Counted from the stretch's first letter, positions 1 to 10,097 are shown. The stretch: 64,000 nt of DNA from Bathynomus jamesi (GCA_023014485.1 JAJOZX010000919.1:912001-976000); one strand, 5' to 3'. Notes: generated by a model not told the origin, from the letters alone. Program-made: numbers and translations.

Positions 1-1
1 G

Positions 2-322
2 GACAAAAATAGCTATAAGACAATTGACCTGGAACTACATTTAGAAAGTAAATTCAAGAAAATTGAAGCAGTTATTATTTCTAAAGTAGGACAAAACAAA
101 CTGGTTATACCCAAACTAGAACAAACCATAAATCATTTGAAAAAACACTACAAAATAGCTGATAGACATATCACTAACAACACAATAGCTAACATTGAAA
201 TGCTAATAGGGGCAGATTATATTAATCTTATTCATAAGGGCATAGTAGAGATAGGTAATGGTATAGCTATTCAGACTCCATCAGGGATAGCCCCTTTGGG
301 TGACCTATCAGATACAACCTAG
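2..322 (+). pseudogene. BEL/Pao protease-region fragment (DUF1758-like)
   Basis: The frame is open from base 2 and ends at a stop at 320-322. Near its middle it carries IEMLIGADYI, which matches the conserved second half of the retropepsin-like DUF1758 domain of BEL/Pao polyproteins. The catalytic Asp of the first half is upstream of the window. The following reverse transcriptase should be in the same frame but is absent: the sequence jumps within about 100 bp to the post-palm part of RT. It is a remnant, not a functional protease. Confidence 0.6.
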
Positions 323-357
323 ACCTAAACCAAAACAGTGCATGACCAACAAATACT

Positions 358-2223
358 ATGTGCCTCAACTCAGTCCTACATAACACCTGTAAGAATAGCA
401 ACACTTTGAATAATATTATCTCAACGACAACAAAATCTGAATTATCTGAAGTCTATGAACACTCTCAAAACATTATGCAACAAGGTAACTTTGAACTTAG
501 AGAGTGGATTTCAAATAATGAGGATTTAAACAAAAAGATTTTAAAAGATAATAATGGTCTTACTGAGCCATCAGACAGAGTTAAAACTTTAGGTATGAAC
601 TGGTATTTGGATGCAACTTCTAACAGTCATGATTCAATCTGTACTAAAGGTTTTAAACTTGATGAGGAAGCAAATACTAAAAGACAAATATTATCAGAGG
701 CTTCCAAAATTTTTGATCCTATGGGTCTATTCCTGCCTTCAACAATAAAATCAAAGATTCTCCTCCAAGAAATTTGGAGGACAAATGTTGGGTGGGATGA
801 TCCAATAACAAATGAAAATCAAAAATCTTGGAAGAAGTTAGCTACTGATTTAACAAAAGTGCAGAACATTAAAATTCAAAGGTGCTGTGGGTTTAGGGAT
901 AAGCCCCAGAGGCTTCATGTGTTTGCTGATGCAAGCACACAAGCTTATGGGTGCTGTGCGTATCTTGTAAGCCCTACAGAAAGTCATCTAATTTATGCAA
1001 AAGGGAAAGTTGCACCTCTCAAACCTACCCGAACCATACCTCAATTGGAACTATTGGCTGCTACATTAGCCATTAAAACCATTTCATTGCTTAAGGATGC
1101 TTACTATGATGTGTTCATAACTAATATCCACGTCTGGCTTGACAGTCAGATTTGTCTTGCCTGGATACGGAATGATAGCATTAATAGTAAGAATATCTTT
1201 GTAAGAAATAGGCTAAAAGAAATAGCTGACGCTAATGAAAGCCTACAAGTAAACTTTCACTATGTTCCAACTAAACAGAATCCAGCAGACTTTCTGACCA
1301 GAGGTTTATCCTACAAGTTGTTGAAGTCAAACAAAACTTGGTTTATGGGACCTAAGTGGCTCTGTAATACAGACCAATGGCCTGTGGAACAAGTTAACTT
1401 GACATTAAATTTAATCTTTTCAAATGAAAAGGTTGAACCAATCACTAATTATGAAAAGTATTCTGATTTCAACAAACTTGTCAGGGTGACAGCCTACTGT
1501 TTGAGGTTTGCTCACAACTGTTTAGCTACAATTAACAAACAGCTAAATAAAAACAATCATAATTATACAGAAGTTGCAACCCAATACTGGATAGGCCAAG
1601 CCCAACAAAAAGAGTACAATAAAGAGTTAGAATTCTTAACAAATGGGAAACAAACAAAAGAACCTGTACCATCAGTAGTTGTGGATCTAAACTTGTTCAG
1701 AGATGAGGAAGGCCTTCTAAGGTGTAAAGGGAGATTAGACAAATCAAAACTGTCATACAAAAGCAAAAATCCAATCCTTTTACCTAGATTTAGCTATTTG
1801 ACAACATTAATCATCAGAAAAACACACAATGATGTATATCATATGGGGGTACCACAGACACTAACTACATTAAGAAAAACTTATTGGATACCCAAGGGAA
1901 GGATCACTGTTAAAACAGTCCTGAGTGAGTGTGTCACATGTAGGCGTATTCATGCTAGGCCCTATAGGAAACCAAATCCTCCTGCTTTGCCAGAGGAGAG
2001 AGTTACTCTCAACAGACCCTTTGAGACTGTAGGCATTGACTATACAGGAGCATTGACTGTAGGGGTGGGTGACACTGAACAAAAAATGTACATTGTACTG
2101 TTTACATGTGCAGCCTCACGAGCTGTTTATTTGGATGTTGTGGAGGACCTACAGCAGAATCTTTTGTTGCTGTCTTTAAGAGATTCTGTGCACGACATTC
2201 AGTACCAAGACAGTTTGGACTGA
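358..2223 (+). pseudogene. BEL/Pao Pol: RT end, RNase H-like, integrase N-terminus
   Basis: This 621-codon frame begins after the missing RT palm; no YxDD is present. Around residue 118 it has FDPMGLFLPS, the hallmark of the Pao peptidase_A17/RT-connection region. Around residue 187 comes HVFADAS, the RNase H-like active-site strand, followed by LELLAA. Residues about 489-527 hold an HHCC zinc-binding integrase N-terminus (CVTCRR), and near 560 lies GIDYTG, the first catalytic Asp of the integrase core. A one-base deletion near 2155 shifts the frame, so the last 20 or so residues are out of frame. The product would have integrated reverse-transcribed cDNA; this copy cannot. Confidence 0.85.
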
Positions 2224-2848
2224 CAATGCTACATATTTCAAAGCTGGTGAACAAGTCATCCACGACTTGTTAAGCAATGAAATCACACAATTATATATAC
2301 AAAATCAAAACATAAAGTGGAAGTATATTCCGGTTGCCTCTCCTTGGTATGGTTCTATCTGGGAGAGGAATATACAAACAGTAAAGAATTGCTTGAAGAA
2401 AGCAATTGGCAAAAAACAGATACACTTATTTGGGTTACTCACTCTCCTGGCTGAGATTGAGAACATCATTAACAATAGACCACTCACTTATGTGAGTGAC
2501 AACATTAATGACCCAGAACCATTAACTCCAAATCATTTGATTCGGGGAGAACAAGTTAGTCTCCTGCCGGACTACAATATAGACTCTTCAGAAGACCCAA
2601 ACTGGACTCAACGACATGATGAGCTCCAGACTAAGTTACAACATTTAACTAGAGTTAAAGCTCATTTCATTAAACAGTGGAAAACTGAGTACTTGATGGG
2701 TCTAAGGGAGAGACATAAACAAATGACTAAGAAGGATTGGTCTGACACAATTAAGGTAGGGGACCTTGTTCTCATACATGACAGTACTCCAAGACAAACT
2801 GGCCTCTGGCTAGAGTTTCAGAACTCAGACCAGGGGCAGATGGGGTAA
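2224..2848 (+). pseudogene. BEL/Pao integrase core and C-terminus, frame-shifted from upstream Pol
   Basis: The second catalytic Asp lies in a TDNATYFK-type motif straddling the stop of the upstream frame at about 2217-2235. The third acidic residue is in WERNIQTVK at about 2364. The rest matches the DUF5641-like tail of BEL/Pao integrases, with NNRPLTY and TPNHLIRG. A second frameshift near 2800 makes the final residues of this frame spurious; the true continuation is the frame that reads through 2854-3105. Confidence 0.8.
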
Positions 2849-3105
2849 CAAGAGTGGTCAAATTAAGGACTTCAACGGGTGACACAACAAGAGACATTTC
2901 TCTTTTGTACCCTTTAGAGTCTGGACCCAAAACAATGGACTTTGGAGAACCTTCTCCACTGACAGTAACAACTGGAGACACTGAACTTCCAGTAACTATT
3001 CCTTTGACAGTAGGAGTGGTAACGCATCCTACTACAACATTGACAGACACAAGACCTCAGCGACAAACAGCATTAAAGCGCGACTATTTTTACAACAAAA
3101 AATAG
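2849..3105 (+). pseudogene. BEL/Pao Pol C-terminal tail
   Basis: This frame carries RDISLLYPLE, typical of the end of DUF5641 in BEL/Pao polyproteins, followed by a Thr/Pro/Val-rich tail ending at 3105. It is in a different frame from the integrase core because of a small indel near 2800. It has no independent start and is best read as the 3' end of the same broken pol gene. Confidence 0.7.
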
Positions 3106-3990
3106 ATGCTGGGGAATTGTAATTTTATCTTCTAACTTTCATTTTTTCTTTTCTTATGGTAAAGACCATAGACAGTTTCATCCTATGGATGTATATTTTC
3201 TCTTCTAATTAAATGCTACACCTTCTCCATGAGAAGGTGAGGATAGGCACTGTTAATCAGATTAACAGGCATTTACAGTTAAATAGTTAGCTAGTCTACA
3301 CTCAGACAAAAATTGGTGACAATGACACCAAAATTTTTATCTCCCGGGGCCCCCAGTATATGGAAAACTGATGAGTGGGTAGTTGGGAGGTAACGAAAAT
3401 GGTTCACTGAGTAGGTAGGTAGTTAATCTAACAATCATTAAATTCCTTTTATGTCAATAACTGGGTGGATGAAACCAATTGGTTGCTCACCAGAGTTATT
3501 CTCCACACTAGTATTTATATACTGTGTGGGAGGAGCGTGCTCGGTAATGGAGATACATTACCGCTCAACCAACCGAGGAATAAACCAAGACAACGCTGGT
3601 ACAAGAAGCCCCGCGAAGAGGAGAACAAAGGGAGAACGAAAACGAAGAACGGGGCGAGAGGACGTACCAGCAAAGTGCGCTCTCGAAATAACCGGAGAAG
3701 GGAGACACTCCGATAACAAAAAGTAAGTGACTAATTGAGTTTTTACACCAGTAAGTTATAAGCATTAAATTAAGCTGGGTCAGACAAGTTAGGCCTACAT
3801 TGTGGCCTAAGACCCAGCATCAACTCATAGCTTAACAAAGGTGAAGGTAGATTGCCCTAACCTAATTCTTGTGAGGAATCCTACTGTGGACCTCAATTTA
3901 TCTGCCCGCTCTGGACCATTTCCGGAATCTCTAGGCTGACCCCTCTAGGCTAGACTTGATCTACTCTATAGTTAGACTGGAGATATAAGG
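3106..3990 (+). repeat. Candidate 3' LTR of the BEL/Pao element, limits uncertain
   Basis: Directly after the pol stop comes TGCTGGGGAATTG at about 3107, a plausible LTR start. A TATA-like TATTTATATA lies near 3511 and an AATAAA near 3574, in an order compatible with an LTR. No 5' LTR is in the window, so the ends cannot be checked by comparison. No coding sequence is supported here. Confidence 0.35.
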
Positions 3991-4017
3991 GGTGGGTTAA
4001 TTGTGGACCAATTCATA

Positions 4018-6118
4018 CAGAGCATTTTTCGCACCCTTCTGGGTGTGCTGAGCGCATCACAGAGGTGATTCTTTCGGGCATGGAGGCGTACATTCCATAT
4101 TCTATTCCTACTACTAATGCAAAAAAAACCTTGGTTTAACTTTACTTGTTCTAATGCTATACACAACAGAGAGGTCTTTCAGAAGGTACCGTTGCCATCC
4201 AACTCTTGAGTCTCACTCAGCTTATATTTCTGCCCGGAATTGTGCAAAATCTGTTCTTCGACTCGCAAAAAATTCTTTCATCCGACAAAAATGTGAAATT
4301 CTATCCAATTCTAATTCTTCTCGCTCTTTCTGGCATCTAGCTAAGAACCTCTTCAACAACTTTACTTCCTCTTCTTTTCCTCCTCTTTTCCATTCCGACG
4401 GCACAGTTGCCATCTCTTTTCCTGACAAACTTTCACTTACAATTCAACCCTGGATGATTCCGATGCTGTTCCGCCATCTCCTCCCCCTATGACTTTATTA
4501 TTTTTGAAATTGGAATCTCTTCTAAAGATGTTTTTTCTGCCATCTCTGGGCTCAACTCTAGGAAGGCGTATGGTCCTGTTGGTGTTCCTCCTGTCGTTCT
4601 TAAGAACTGTGCTTCCATGCTGACACCCTGCCTGGCAAACTCTTTCGTCTTTGTCTCTCATCTGGTACTTTTCCTTCCTGCTGGAAGTTCGCTTTCATTC
4701 AGCCTGTCCCAAAGAAGGGTGATCGCTCTCAACCCTCCGACTATCGTCCAATTGCTTTGATTTCTTGCCTTTCCAAAGTTCTTGAATTTATCCTTAATAG
4801 GAAGATTCTTAAAAACCTTTCTTCTCACAATCTTCCTTCAGATCGTCAGTATGGATTCCGCAAGGGAAGCTCTACTGGCGATCTTCTTGCATGTCTCTCT
4901 GACTCTTGGTCATCCTCCTTTCGGGATTTCGGTGAAACTTTTCCTATTGCGCTTGACGTATCAAAAGCTTTTGATAGAGTCTGGCACAAATGTTTAATTT
5001 CCAAACTGCCCTCCTTCGGTTTCTATCCTTCTATCTGTCTTCATCTCTAATTTCCTTTCTGGCCGATCTATAGCTGCAGTTGTAGATGGCCACTGTTCTT
5101 CTCTTATTAACTGTGGTGTTCCTCAGGGTTCTGTCCTGTCACCCACTCTTTTCATTTTATTCATTAATGATCTTTTAATTTGCACTTCCTGCCCTATTCA
5201 CTCCTATGCCGATGATTCCACTCATCACTTTTCCACCCGCTTCCCAAAGCGTCCCTCACAGCAGTCACTTCATAATTCGCGTAGGATGGCTATGGGACAC
5301 CTGACCTCTGATCTTTCTGCTATCTCTGAATGGGACAGAAAAAATTGTGGCTTTCAATGCCTCAAAAACTCGGTTCCTTCATCTGTCTACTCGTCACAAT
5401 CTTCTCCACAACTATCCCCTTACCTTCAACAACACACAACTCAATCCTTCCTCTTCTCTTAACATTCTTGGCGTTTCCTTTTCTCGTGATCTTTCCTGGG
5501 AAGATCGCATATACTCCCTTTCTAAAACAGCTTCTAAAAGGTTAGGTATGCTGTGCTGCCTCTGCGGTTTCTTCATCCCCACTCAGTTGCTGTCTCTGTA
5601 CAGGGGTCTTGTTCGCCCCTGTATGGAGTATGCTTCTCATGTGTAGGGTGGTTCGACCCACACAGACGTACTTGAGAGGGTGGAATCAAAGGCTTTTCGT
5701 TTCATCAATTCCCCGCCTCTTACTGATTGTCTTCAATCTGTCTCTAGTCGCCGCAACGTTGCCTCATTCTCTCTTTATTATCGCTATCATAACGGACATT
5801 GCTCTTCTGAACTCTCTCACTGCATGCCTCCTCCTTTAAAGAGAGCACGCAGTACCAGATTTTCTACTTTCTTATTCCAACTATCTAATGCAAGGGTTAA
5901 TCGGTATTTTCAGTCTTTCATCTACTGAACCGGTCAACTCTGGAACATTCTTCCTCAATCCATCTTTCCTCCTGTCTATGACCTCCCATCTTTCAAACGC
6001 AGAGTGTCTAGGCATCTCGAAAACCCAGAACCTTGATTTTGGCTCTTTTCGTCTTCTATGGGAGGGGCGCTTTTGCGGGCATTTGCCCTTGGCCCCTCCT
6101 TCCTGCATAAAAAAATAT
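4018..6118 (+). mobile_element. Jockey-like LINE, copy J1 (5' truncated)
   Basis: This is a sense-strand LINE fragment. It starts in the linker between endonuclease and reverse transcriptase and runs through RT to the 3' end. That end is shared by the other J copies: a pyrimidine-rich stretch ending in CTTGGCCCCTCCTTCCTGC and then A-rich sequence. Other J copies lie at 11.87-12.12, 26.24-26.49, 55.39-57.48 and 60.72-63.1 kb. A SINE begins within about 10 bp of its 3' end. Confidence 0.85.
4154..5928 (+). pseudogene. Reverse transcriptase of LINE J1, multiply frame-shifted
   Basis: RT motifs are spread over several frames. The clearest block (4757-5050) has LSKVLE, DRQYGFRKG and DVSKAFDRVWH, which are RT motifs of Jockey-superfamily LINEs resembling BS/X-element polymerases. 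GVPQGSVLSPT and a YADDST-type box follow at about 5120-5220 in another frame. A thumb and C-terminal region lie in 5330-5928. There are at least five frame breaks. The protein would have performed target-primed reverse transcription, but this copy is dead. Confidence 0.8.
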
Positions 6119-6124
6119 ATATGC

Positions 6125-6423
6125 GCCTCGGTGGTGTAGTGGTTAACGTCGCTGACTACGAATCTATCGGCCACGTGATCGAGATCAGGTTGTGGCAGGC
6201 AGCGCACAGCAAAACCCAGCTGTTCATCCTTCCACACAATAAAAAAGAATTTCGTTGGTCGATAAATGGGTACCCTGTGTAGCCCAGTGGTTAAAACGCC
6301 GGGTTGCTGGGCGTGGTTCGGATTCCATGTTAAACTGTAGGTCTAAGTTGGAGTGACAAGCTTTCGTCAGAGTGAACAATTCGGGCGGAAGCAAAACCAA
6401 GGTTAACCAAGGTTATCTGTTAT
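6125..6423 (+). mobile_element. SINE-A copy 1, dimeric tRNA-derived SINE
   Basis: The element opens with GCCTCGGTGGTGTAGTGG, a tRNA-like acceptor plus A box, and an anticodon-loop-like CTACGAA that resembles tRNA-Arg(ACG). About 145 bp later a second tRNA-like unit begins (GTAGCCCAGTGGTTAAAACG, then GGTTCGGATTCC as a B box). The tail ends near AACCAAGGTTATCTG. The same two-headed order recurs on the minus strand at 6510-6775 and again at 59323-59613, which defines a family. Transcription would be by RNA polymerase III. Confidence 0.75.
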
Positions 6424-6478
6424 AATCAAAATCTAAAACTAGGCAATTTGTAAATTGCCTGATTTTAGACAGTAACTG

Positions 6479-6506
6479 TAACACACACACACACACACAC
6501 ACACAC
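6479..6506. repeat. (AC)n microsatellite
   Basis: About 13 uninterrupted AC units lie between the two inverted SINE-A copies. The short hairpin AGGCAATTTGTAAATTGCCT sits just upstream at about 6444-6463. Confidence 0.95.
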
Positions 6507-6509
6507 CTT

Positions 6510-6775
6510 TCGTTAGCTTTCGCCCGAATTCTTCATTCTGACAAAGGTCAAGCTTTTCACTCCACCTTAGACCTACAGTTTAACGTGGAATCAGAACCGC
6601 GCCCACCAGCAGCCTAGCGTCTTAACCACCGAGGGTACCCATTTATCTACCAACCACTTTCTTTATTGTGTGGAAGGATGAACAGCTAGGTTTTACTGCG
6701 CGCCGGGTCCGTCACCGGGTCTCGAACCCGGGGCCGATGGATTCGTAGTCAGCGACGCTAACCACTACACCGAGG
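6510..6775 (-). mobile_element. SINE-A copy 2, inverted relative to copy 1
   Basis: On the minus strand the order is CCTCGGTGTAGTGGTTAGCG (A box), CCCGGGTTCGAGACCC (B box) and then the second tRNA-like unit and tail, as in copy 1. This B box is better preserved than in copy 1. With copy 1 it forms a palindrome of about 650 bp around the (AC)n tract. Confidence 0.75.
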
Positions 6776-6776
6776 A

Positions 6777-6778
<2 letters not shown>

Positions 6779-6822
<44 letters not shown>

Positions 6823-6825
6823 TGT

Positions 6826-6866
<41 letters not shown>
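6779..6866. repeat. (AT)n microsatellites flanking PLE-A
   Basis: Two long AT runs are separated by ACACAGTGTAATA. The second run abuts the left end of PLE-A. Confidence 0.95.
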
Positions 6867-6869
<3 letters not shown>

Positions 6870-6897
6870 TGCAAACCCACAAGGAAAAAGAAAAACG

Positions 6898-6943
6898 ATT
6901 CCAAGGCCTTTCGTGTATTCAAAGCTACACCTCGTCAGGGAAT
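6898..6943 (-). ncRNA. Hammerhead ribozyme (type I) in inverted PLE-A end
   Basis: On the minus strand the 46 nt read ATTCC (stem I), CTGACGAG, stem II GTGTA/TACAC with loop GCTTTGAA, GAAA, GGCC, TT, GGAAT (stem I). All invariant core bases are present. Stem III can only be the self-complementary AGGCCT, which suits a dimeric fold. Cleavage would be just before GGAAT. It is the same sequence as the plus-strand copy at 9157-9202. PLE-borne hammerheads are established knowledge; activity here is inferred. Confidence 0.8.
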
Positions 6944-7127
6944 GAAGATAAAAGGCGAGATGCCCATAAATATATACAACGTACAGGAAAAACAAAACAA
7001 TTAGCATATACTTAACAAGGGTTAATGAGAGGCAAAAGAAATTTTAACATGATATCGTCAATTTTATACGTCCCCGCACTGTTATTCAAATTGTTTTTAA
7101 AATGAATAAATGCACATTCTAGAATAT

Positions 7128-7476
7128 TTATATTATATCTCTGTTTTTAACAAGCGCTTTAGAACTATCCCACTTGATGCTATGGTTACATCTATACATA
7201 TGGTTAAATAAAGCATTGGAAGTATTAGCTGTTCTACACGCATATTTATGCTGTTTTACCCTAATATCTAACGTTTTACCGGTTTGGCCTATATATACTG
7301 AGTTACATTGTGTACATCCGATCGAATACACACAACCAACAACATTATCAGGGCTATTCTTTATTAGGCGTGATTTAACAGTATTATTATACTTAAAGAT
7401 TACATTAATGCCAATTGCTTTAAGTACAGTTGGAAGGTATTGAAAATTAACATGGTAAGGTAGGCTAAGGATATTT
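7128..7476 (-). pseudogene. Inverted GIY-YIG domain fragment of PLE-A
   Basis: The minus strand encodes the C-terminal GIY-YIG block (YSIGCTQC..VYIGQTG..RVKQHKYA) that also appears in the plus-strand body at 8756-8960. It lacks the upstream RT and is joined abruptly at about 7476 to the plus-strand RT body. It is a partial copy with no expression signals of its own. Confidence 0.85.
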
Positions 7477-7481
7477 TTATC

Positions 7482-8962
7482 ATGGACAAAAACAGTTATG
7501 TTGAAAAGATGAATACGTTATTGAGTGATCGTGACACGTACAAACCTCTAAATAGAGACCCATTGGAGGATGTTAATAAAATGTTTAACAGAAAATTAAG
7601 AGAAATATTAAAAAATAACTATAATGGGCTTTCACAGCAGTTTCTTAGTATCAATCCGTCACTACCATATTTGTACGGCTTAGTAAAAACACACAAAGTT
7701 AATAATCCCATGAGGCCTATTGTTAGCTCAGTGGGCTCCGTAACCTATAAGCTATCAAAATGGTTAGTTAGTTTATTAACGCCGTTAGTTGGCTCTATTT
7801 CTGAGTCACATATTGTAAATAGCATGGATCTTATTGACAAACTGAAATTCCCTAATGACCCTAATTTCAAATTGGTAAGCTTCGATGTATGCTCGCTATT
7901 CACAAAGTCCCTGTTGATGACCTACTTGATTTTTTGAAAAGATAAGATCTCTGAATATTCTTTCCCTGTTCAACACAACACTCTTATTGAGTTAATTAAG
8001 CTTTGTGTCAAAGATTGTAAATTTCAGTTTGAAAATAAGTTTTATGCTATGTCGTTCGTTTGGATTGGCTATGAGAAATCCCCTTTCACCTGCACTAGCT
8101 AATTTATATATGGAATTTTTTGAAAGTAGAATTTTGCCTACGATTGTTAATTTTAACCTGGTTTGGTACAGGTATATAGATGATATTTTATGCCTTTGGC
8201 CTAATAAATAATTTGGATGTGGACTTATTTCTTGGTAGGCTCAACAATTTAGTCCCATCTATTAAGTTTACAGTTGAAAAAGAAAATGATGGAAGCCTAT
8301 CTTTTCTTGATCTAAAAATTTGGAGATGCTCTAATCAGTTCAAATATGAAGTCTACCGTAAGCCTACTAATAATAACTCTTATGTGCATTTTTATTCTGA
8401 CCATCATCCTTCGATTAAATCCTCTATTTTCTCTGCTATGTTTCTTCGAGCATTGAGAGTTGTCAGTCCTGAATTTTTAGATTCCGAGTTATGCAATATC
8501 ATGAATATTGGTACTAAATTATGTTATCCTATTTCATTTTTAGATAACTGTCTTAAGAAAGCCAAGAATAGGTATTATAATAATGTAATTGTAAAGGAAT
8601 TTCAGCGTAAAAATATCTTTAGCCTACCTTACCATGTTAATTTTCAATACCTTCCAACTGTACTTAAAGCAATTGGCATTAATGTAATCTTTAAGTATAA
8701 TAATACTGTTAAATCACGCCTAATAAAGAATAGCCCTGATAATGTTGTTGGTTGTGTGTATTCGATCGGATGTACACAATGTAACTCAGTATATATAGGC
8801 CAAACCGGTAAAACGTTAGATATTAGGGTAAAACAGCATAAATATGCGTGTAGAACAGCTAATACTTCCAATGCTTTATTTAACCATATGTATAGATGTA
8901 ACCATAGCATCAAGTGGGATAGTTCTAAAGCGCTTGTTAAAAACAGAGATATAAAGACTTAA
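7482..8962 (+). pseudogene. PLE-A polyprotein: reverse transcriptase plus GIY-YIG endonuclease
   Basis: Three overlapping frames give one protein of roughly 490 codons. 7482-7937 holds the N-terminal RT part with YGLVKTHK and RPIVSS and the first catalytic strand (SFDVCSLF). 8005-8211 holds GLAMRNPLSPALANLYME and the catalytic YIDD. 8180-8962 holds LDLKIW and YRKPTNNNSYVH, then the GIY-YIG nuclease with GCTQCNSVYIGQTGKTL and RVKQHKY. Small indels near 7905 and 8205 and a stop near 7937 break it. The upstream N-terminus is absent. The enzyme class carries out target-primed reverse transcription with nicking by the GIY-YIG domain. Confidence 0.88.
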
Positions 8963-9156
8963 TATAAATACTGTATTCTAGAATGTGCATTTATTAATTT
9001 TAAAAACAATTTGAATAACAGTGCGGGGACGTATAAAATTGACGATATCATGTTAAAATTTCTTTTGCCTCTCATTAACCCTTGTTAAGTATGTGCTAAT
9101 TGTTTTGTTTTTCCTGTACGTTGTATATATTTATGGGCATCTCGCCTTTTATCTTC

Positions 9157-9202
9157 ATTCCCTGACGAGGTGTAGCTTTGAATACACGAAAGGCCTTGGA
9201 AT
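9157..9202 (+). ncRNA. Hammerhead ribozyme (type I) in PLE-A 3' tail
   Basis: ATTCC, CTGACGAG, GTGTA-loop-TACAC, GAAA (9188-9191), GGCC, TT, GGAAT (9198-9202) satisfy the conserved hammerhead core. Predicted cleavage is after 9197. Stem III is too short to fold alone but is self-complementary, as in minimal PLE hammerheads that act as dimers. Confidence 0.82.
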
Positions 9203-9272
9203 CGTTTTTCTTTTTCCTTGTGGGTTTGCAGCATTCATTCATTTCACGTGTTTTATTGTGAAATTCATCCCA

Positions 9273-9298
9273 TATATATATATATATATATATATATA
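9273..9298. repeat. (AT)n microsatellite at right end of PLE-A
   Basis: About 13 AT units directly follow the end of the PLE tail. Confidence 0.95.
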
Positions 9299-9660
9299 GT
9301 ATAATCTTTAAAAGGTTTTGACAGATTTTGACGCTTGGAAAGGATTTCAGCAAATTTGCTTTTGATTTTTTGAAAAGAGAGAAAAAAGAAGTTTGGCATC
9401 AGGCAACTTGATTTGAATAAATTTTGATCGTATTTATCGAAAAACGAAACTGCGTTTTCGGGTGGTTTTTTATTTTTGTCGCTTAGCCACTTCTTCCTCT
9501 GATACTCTGATAGGAAAAAATCTCGAATTTTCGGGAAAAGTTACGTTATACAATGCTATTACGGAATAATTTATTACGTACGCGCAGTGTGGTGGTATTC
9601 AGAATTCCATACGATTGTTGTTGTCTTTACGTTGGAGCCGAACCACGGGTCGCTACATCA
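9299..9660. other. Unassigned DNA
   Basis: No convincing coding or element signature was seen. The stretch is AT-rich with scattered short ORFs lacking recognisable motifs. Confidence 0.5.
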
Positions 9661-9745
9661 TCTGGACAGACACTACGGTCTCCCATCCAACTACTATCCA
9701 GACTCGTGCCCCTTAACTTCGCACTTGCTGATGGACGGGAAACGT
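9661..9745 (-). repeat. 5S rRNA-like sequence (5S-derived SINE or pseudogene)
   Basis: The minus strand carries GAAGTTAAGGGGCACG, then TAGTTGGATGGGAGACCG. In spacing and sequence these correspond to the internal A-box/intermediate region and the C box of eukaryotic 5S rRNA genes. The first third and the last part of 5S do not match. A pol III promoter inherited by a SINE3-type element is the likeliest reading; a decayed 5S pseudogene is the alternative. Confidence 0.55.
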
Positions 9746-9930
9746 AATCCTATAAGGTGAAATCTTTATATAGTAACCGAAACTGTTTCCTTCCACTGAA
9801 GGTCACGCGACAAGGAAATGACGTAATACGTCTTTTAGTTTCGTACGAAATGCGATATGTAAATTAAAGCAATTAAATTTACGAATACACTTCACCTTTC
9901 ATTACAATTGAATATATAATTTATTAAGAC

Positions 9931-9934
9931 ACAC

Positions 9935-9966
<32 letters not shown>

Positions 9967-9983
9967 ACACACACACACACACA
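9931..9983. repeat. (AC)n microsatellite
   Basis: AC repeats with one interruption (ACCACAC) near 9965. Confidence 0.95.
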
Positions 9984-10063
9984 TAACAATTATTTCACGA
10001 AAGTAACACGTGGATAATATTTATGATGAAAATAACCACGAAGGAAAAAGGAAACATAGAAAA

Positions 10064-10097
10064 GTGCTCAAGCGCTTTCGTCTAATGACATCCTCAG
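10064..10097 (-). ncRNA. Hammerhead remnant, core intact, 5' stem I missing
   Basis: The minus strand reads CTGAGGA, TGTCATTAGAC, GAAA, GCGC, TT, GAGCAC. The core is complete and stem III is the self-complementary AGCGCT. The upstream strand of stem I falls in the palindrome centre and does not pair, so self-cleavage is doubtful. Confidence 0.55.

Larger units (their letters stand above)
1..3105 (+). mobile_element. BEL/Pao LTR retrotransposon, internal region (5' truncated by window)
   Basis: The order of recognisable parts is aspartic-protease-like fragment, end of reverse transcriptase, A17/RNase H-like region, zinc-binding integrase, integrase core and a C-terminal tail. This is the BEL/Pao order. 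The reading frame is broken at least three times (about 322-358, about 2160-2220 and about 2800). The gag region and 5' LTR lie outside the window. The fingers and palm of the reverse transcriptase are missing between the protease and the RT thumb, so the copy is an internally deleted, inactive relic. Confidence 0.85.
6868..9262 (+). mobile_element. Penelope-like element PLE-A with inverted 3' terminal copy at its left side
   Basis: The plus-strand body (about 7477-9262) encodes a PLE reverse transcriptase and a GIY-YIG endonuclease, followed by about 280 bp of 3' tail ending in a hammerhead motif and CTTGTGGGTTTGCAGC. The left 600 bp (6868-7476) is an almost exact inverted copy of 8610-9240, including the GIY-YIG end and the hammerhead. 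Inverted or tandem terminal pseudo-LTRs are a known PLE habit. Both sides end in (AT)n. Confidence 0.9.

Noticed and set aside
3451..3726. Basic ORF in the BEL/Pao LTR region
   Set aside because: Arg/Lys-rich text without homology in a non-coding repeat region, with overlapping ORFs in two frames.
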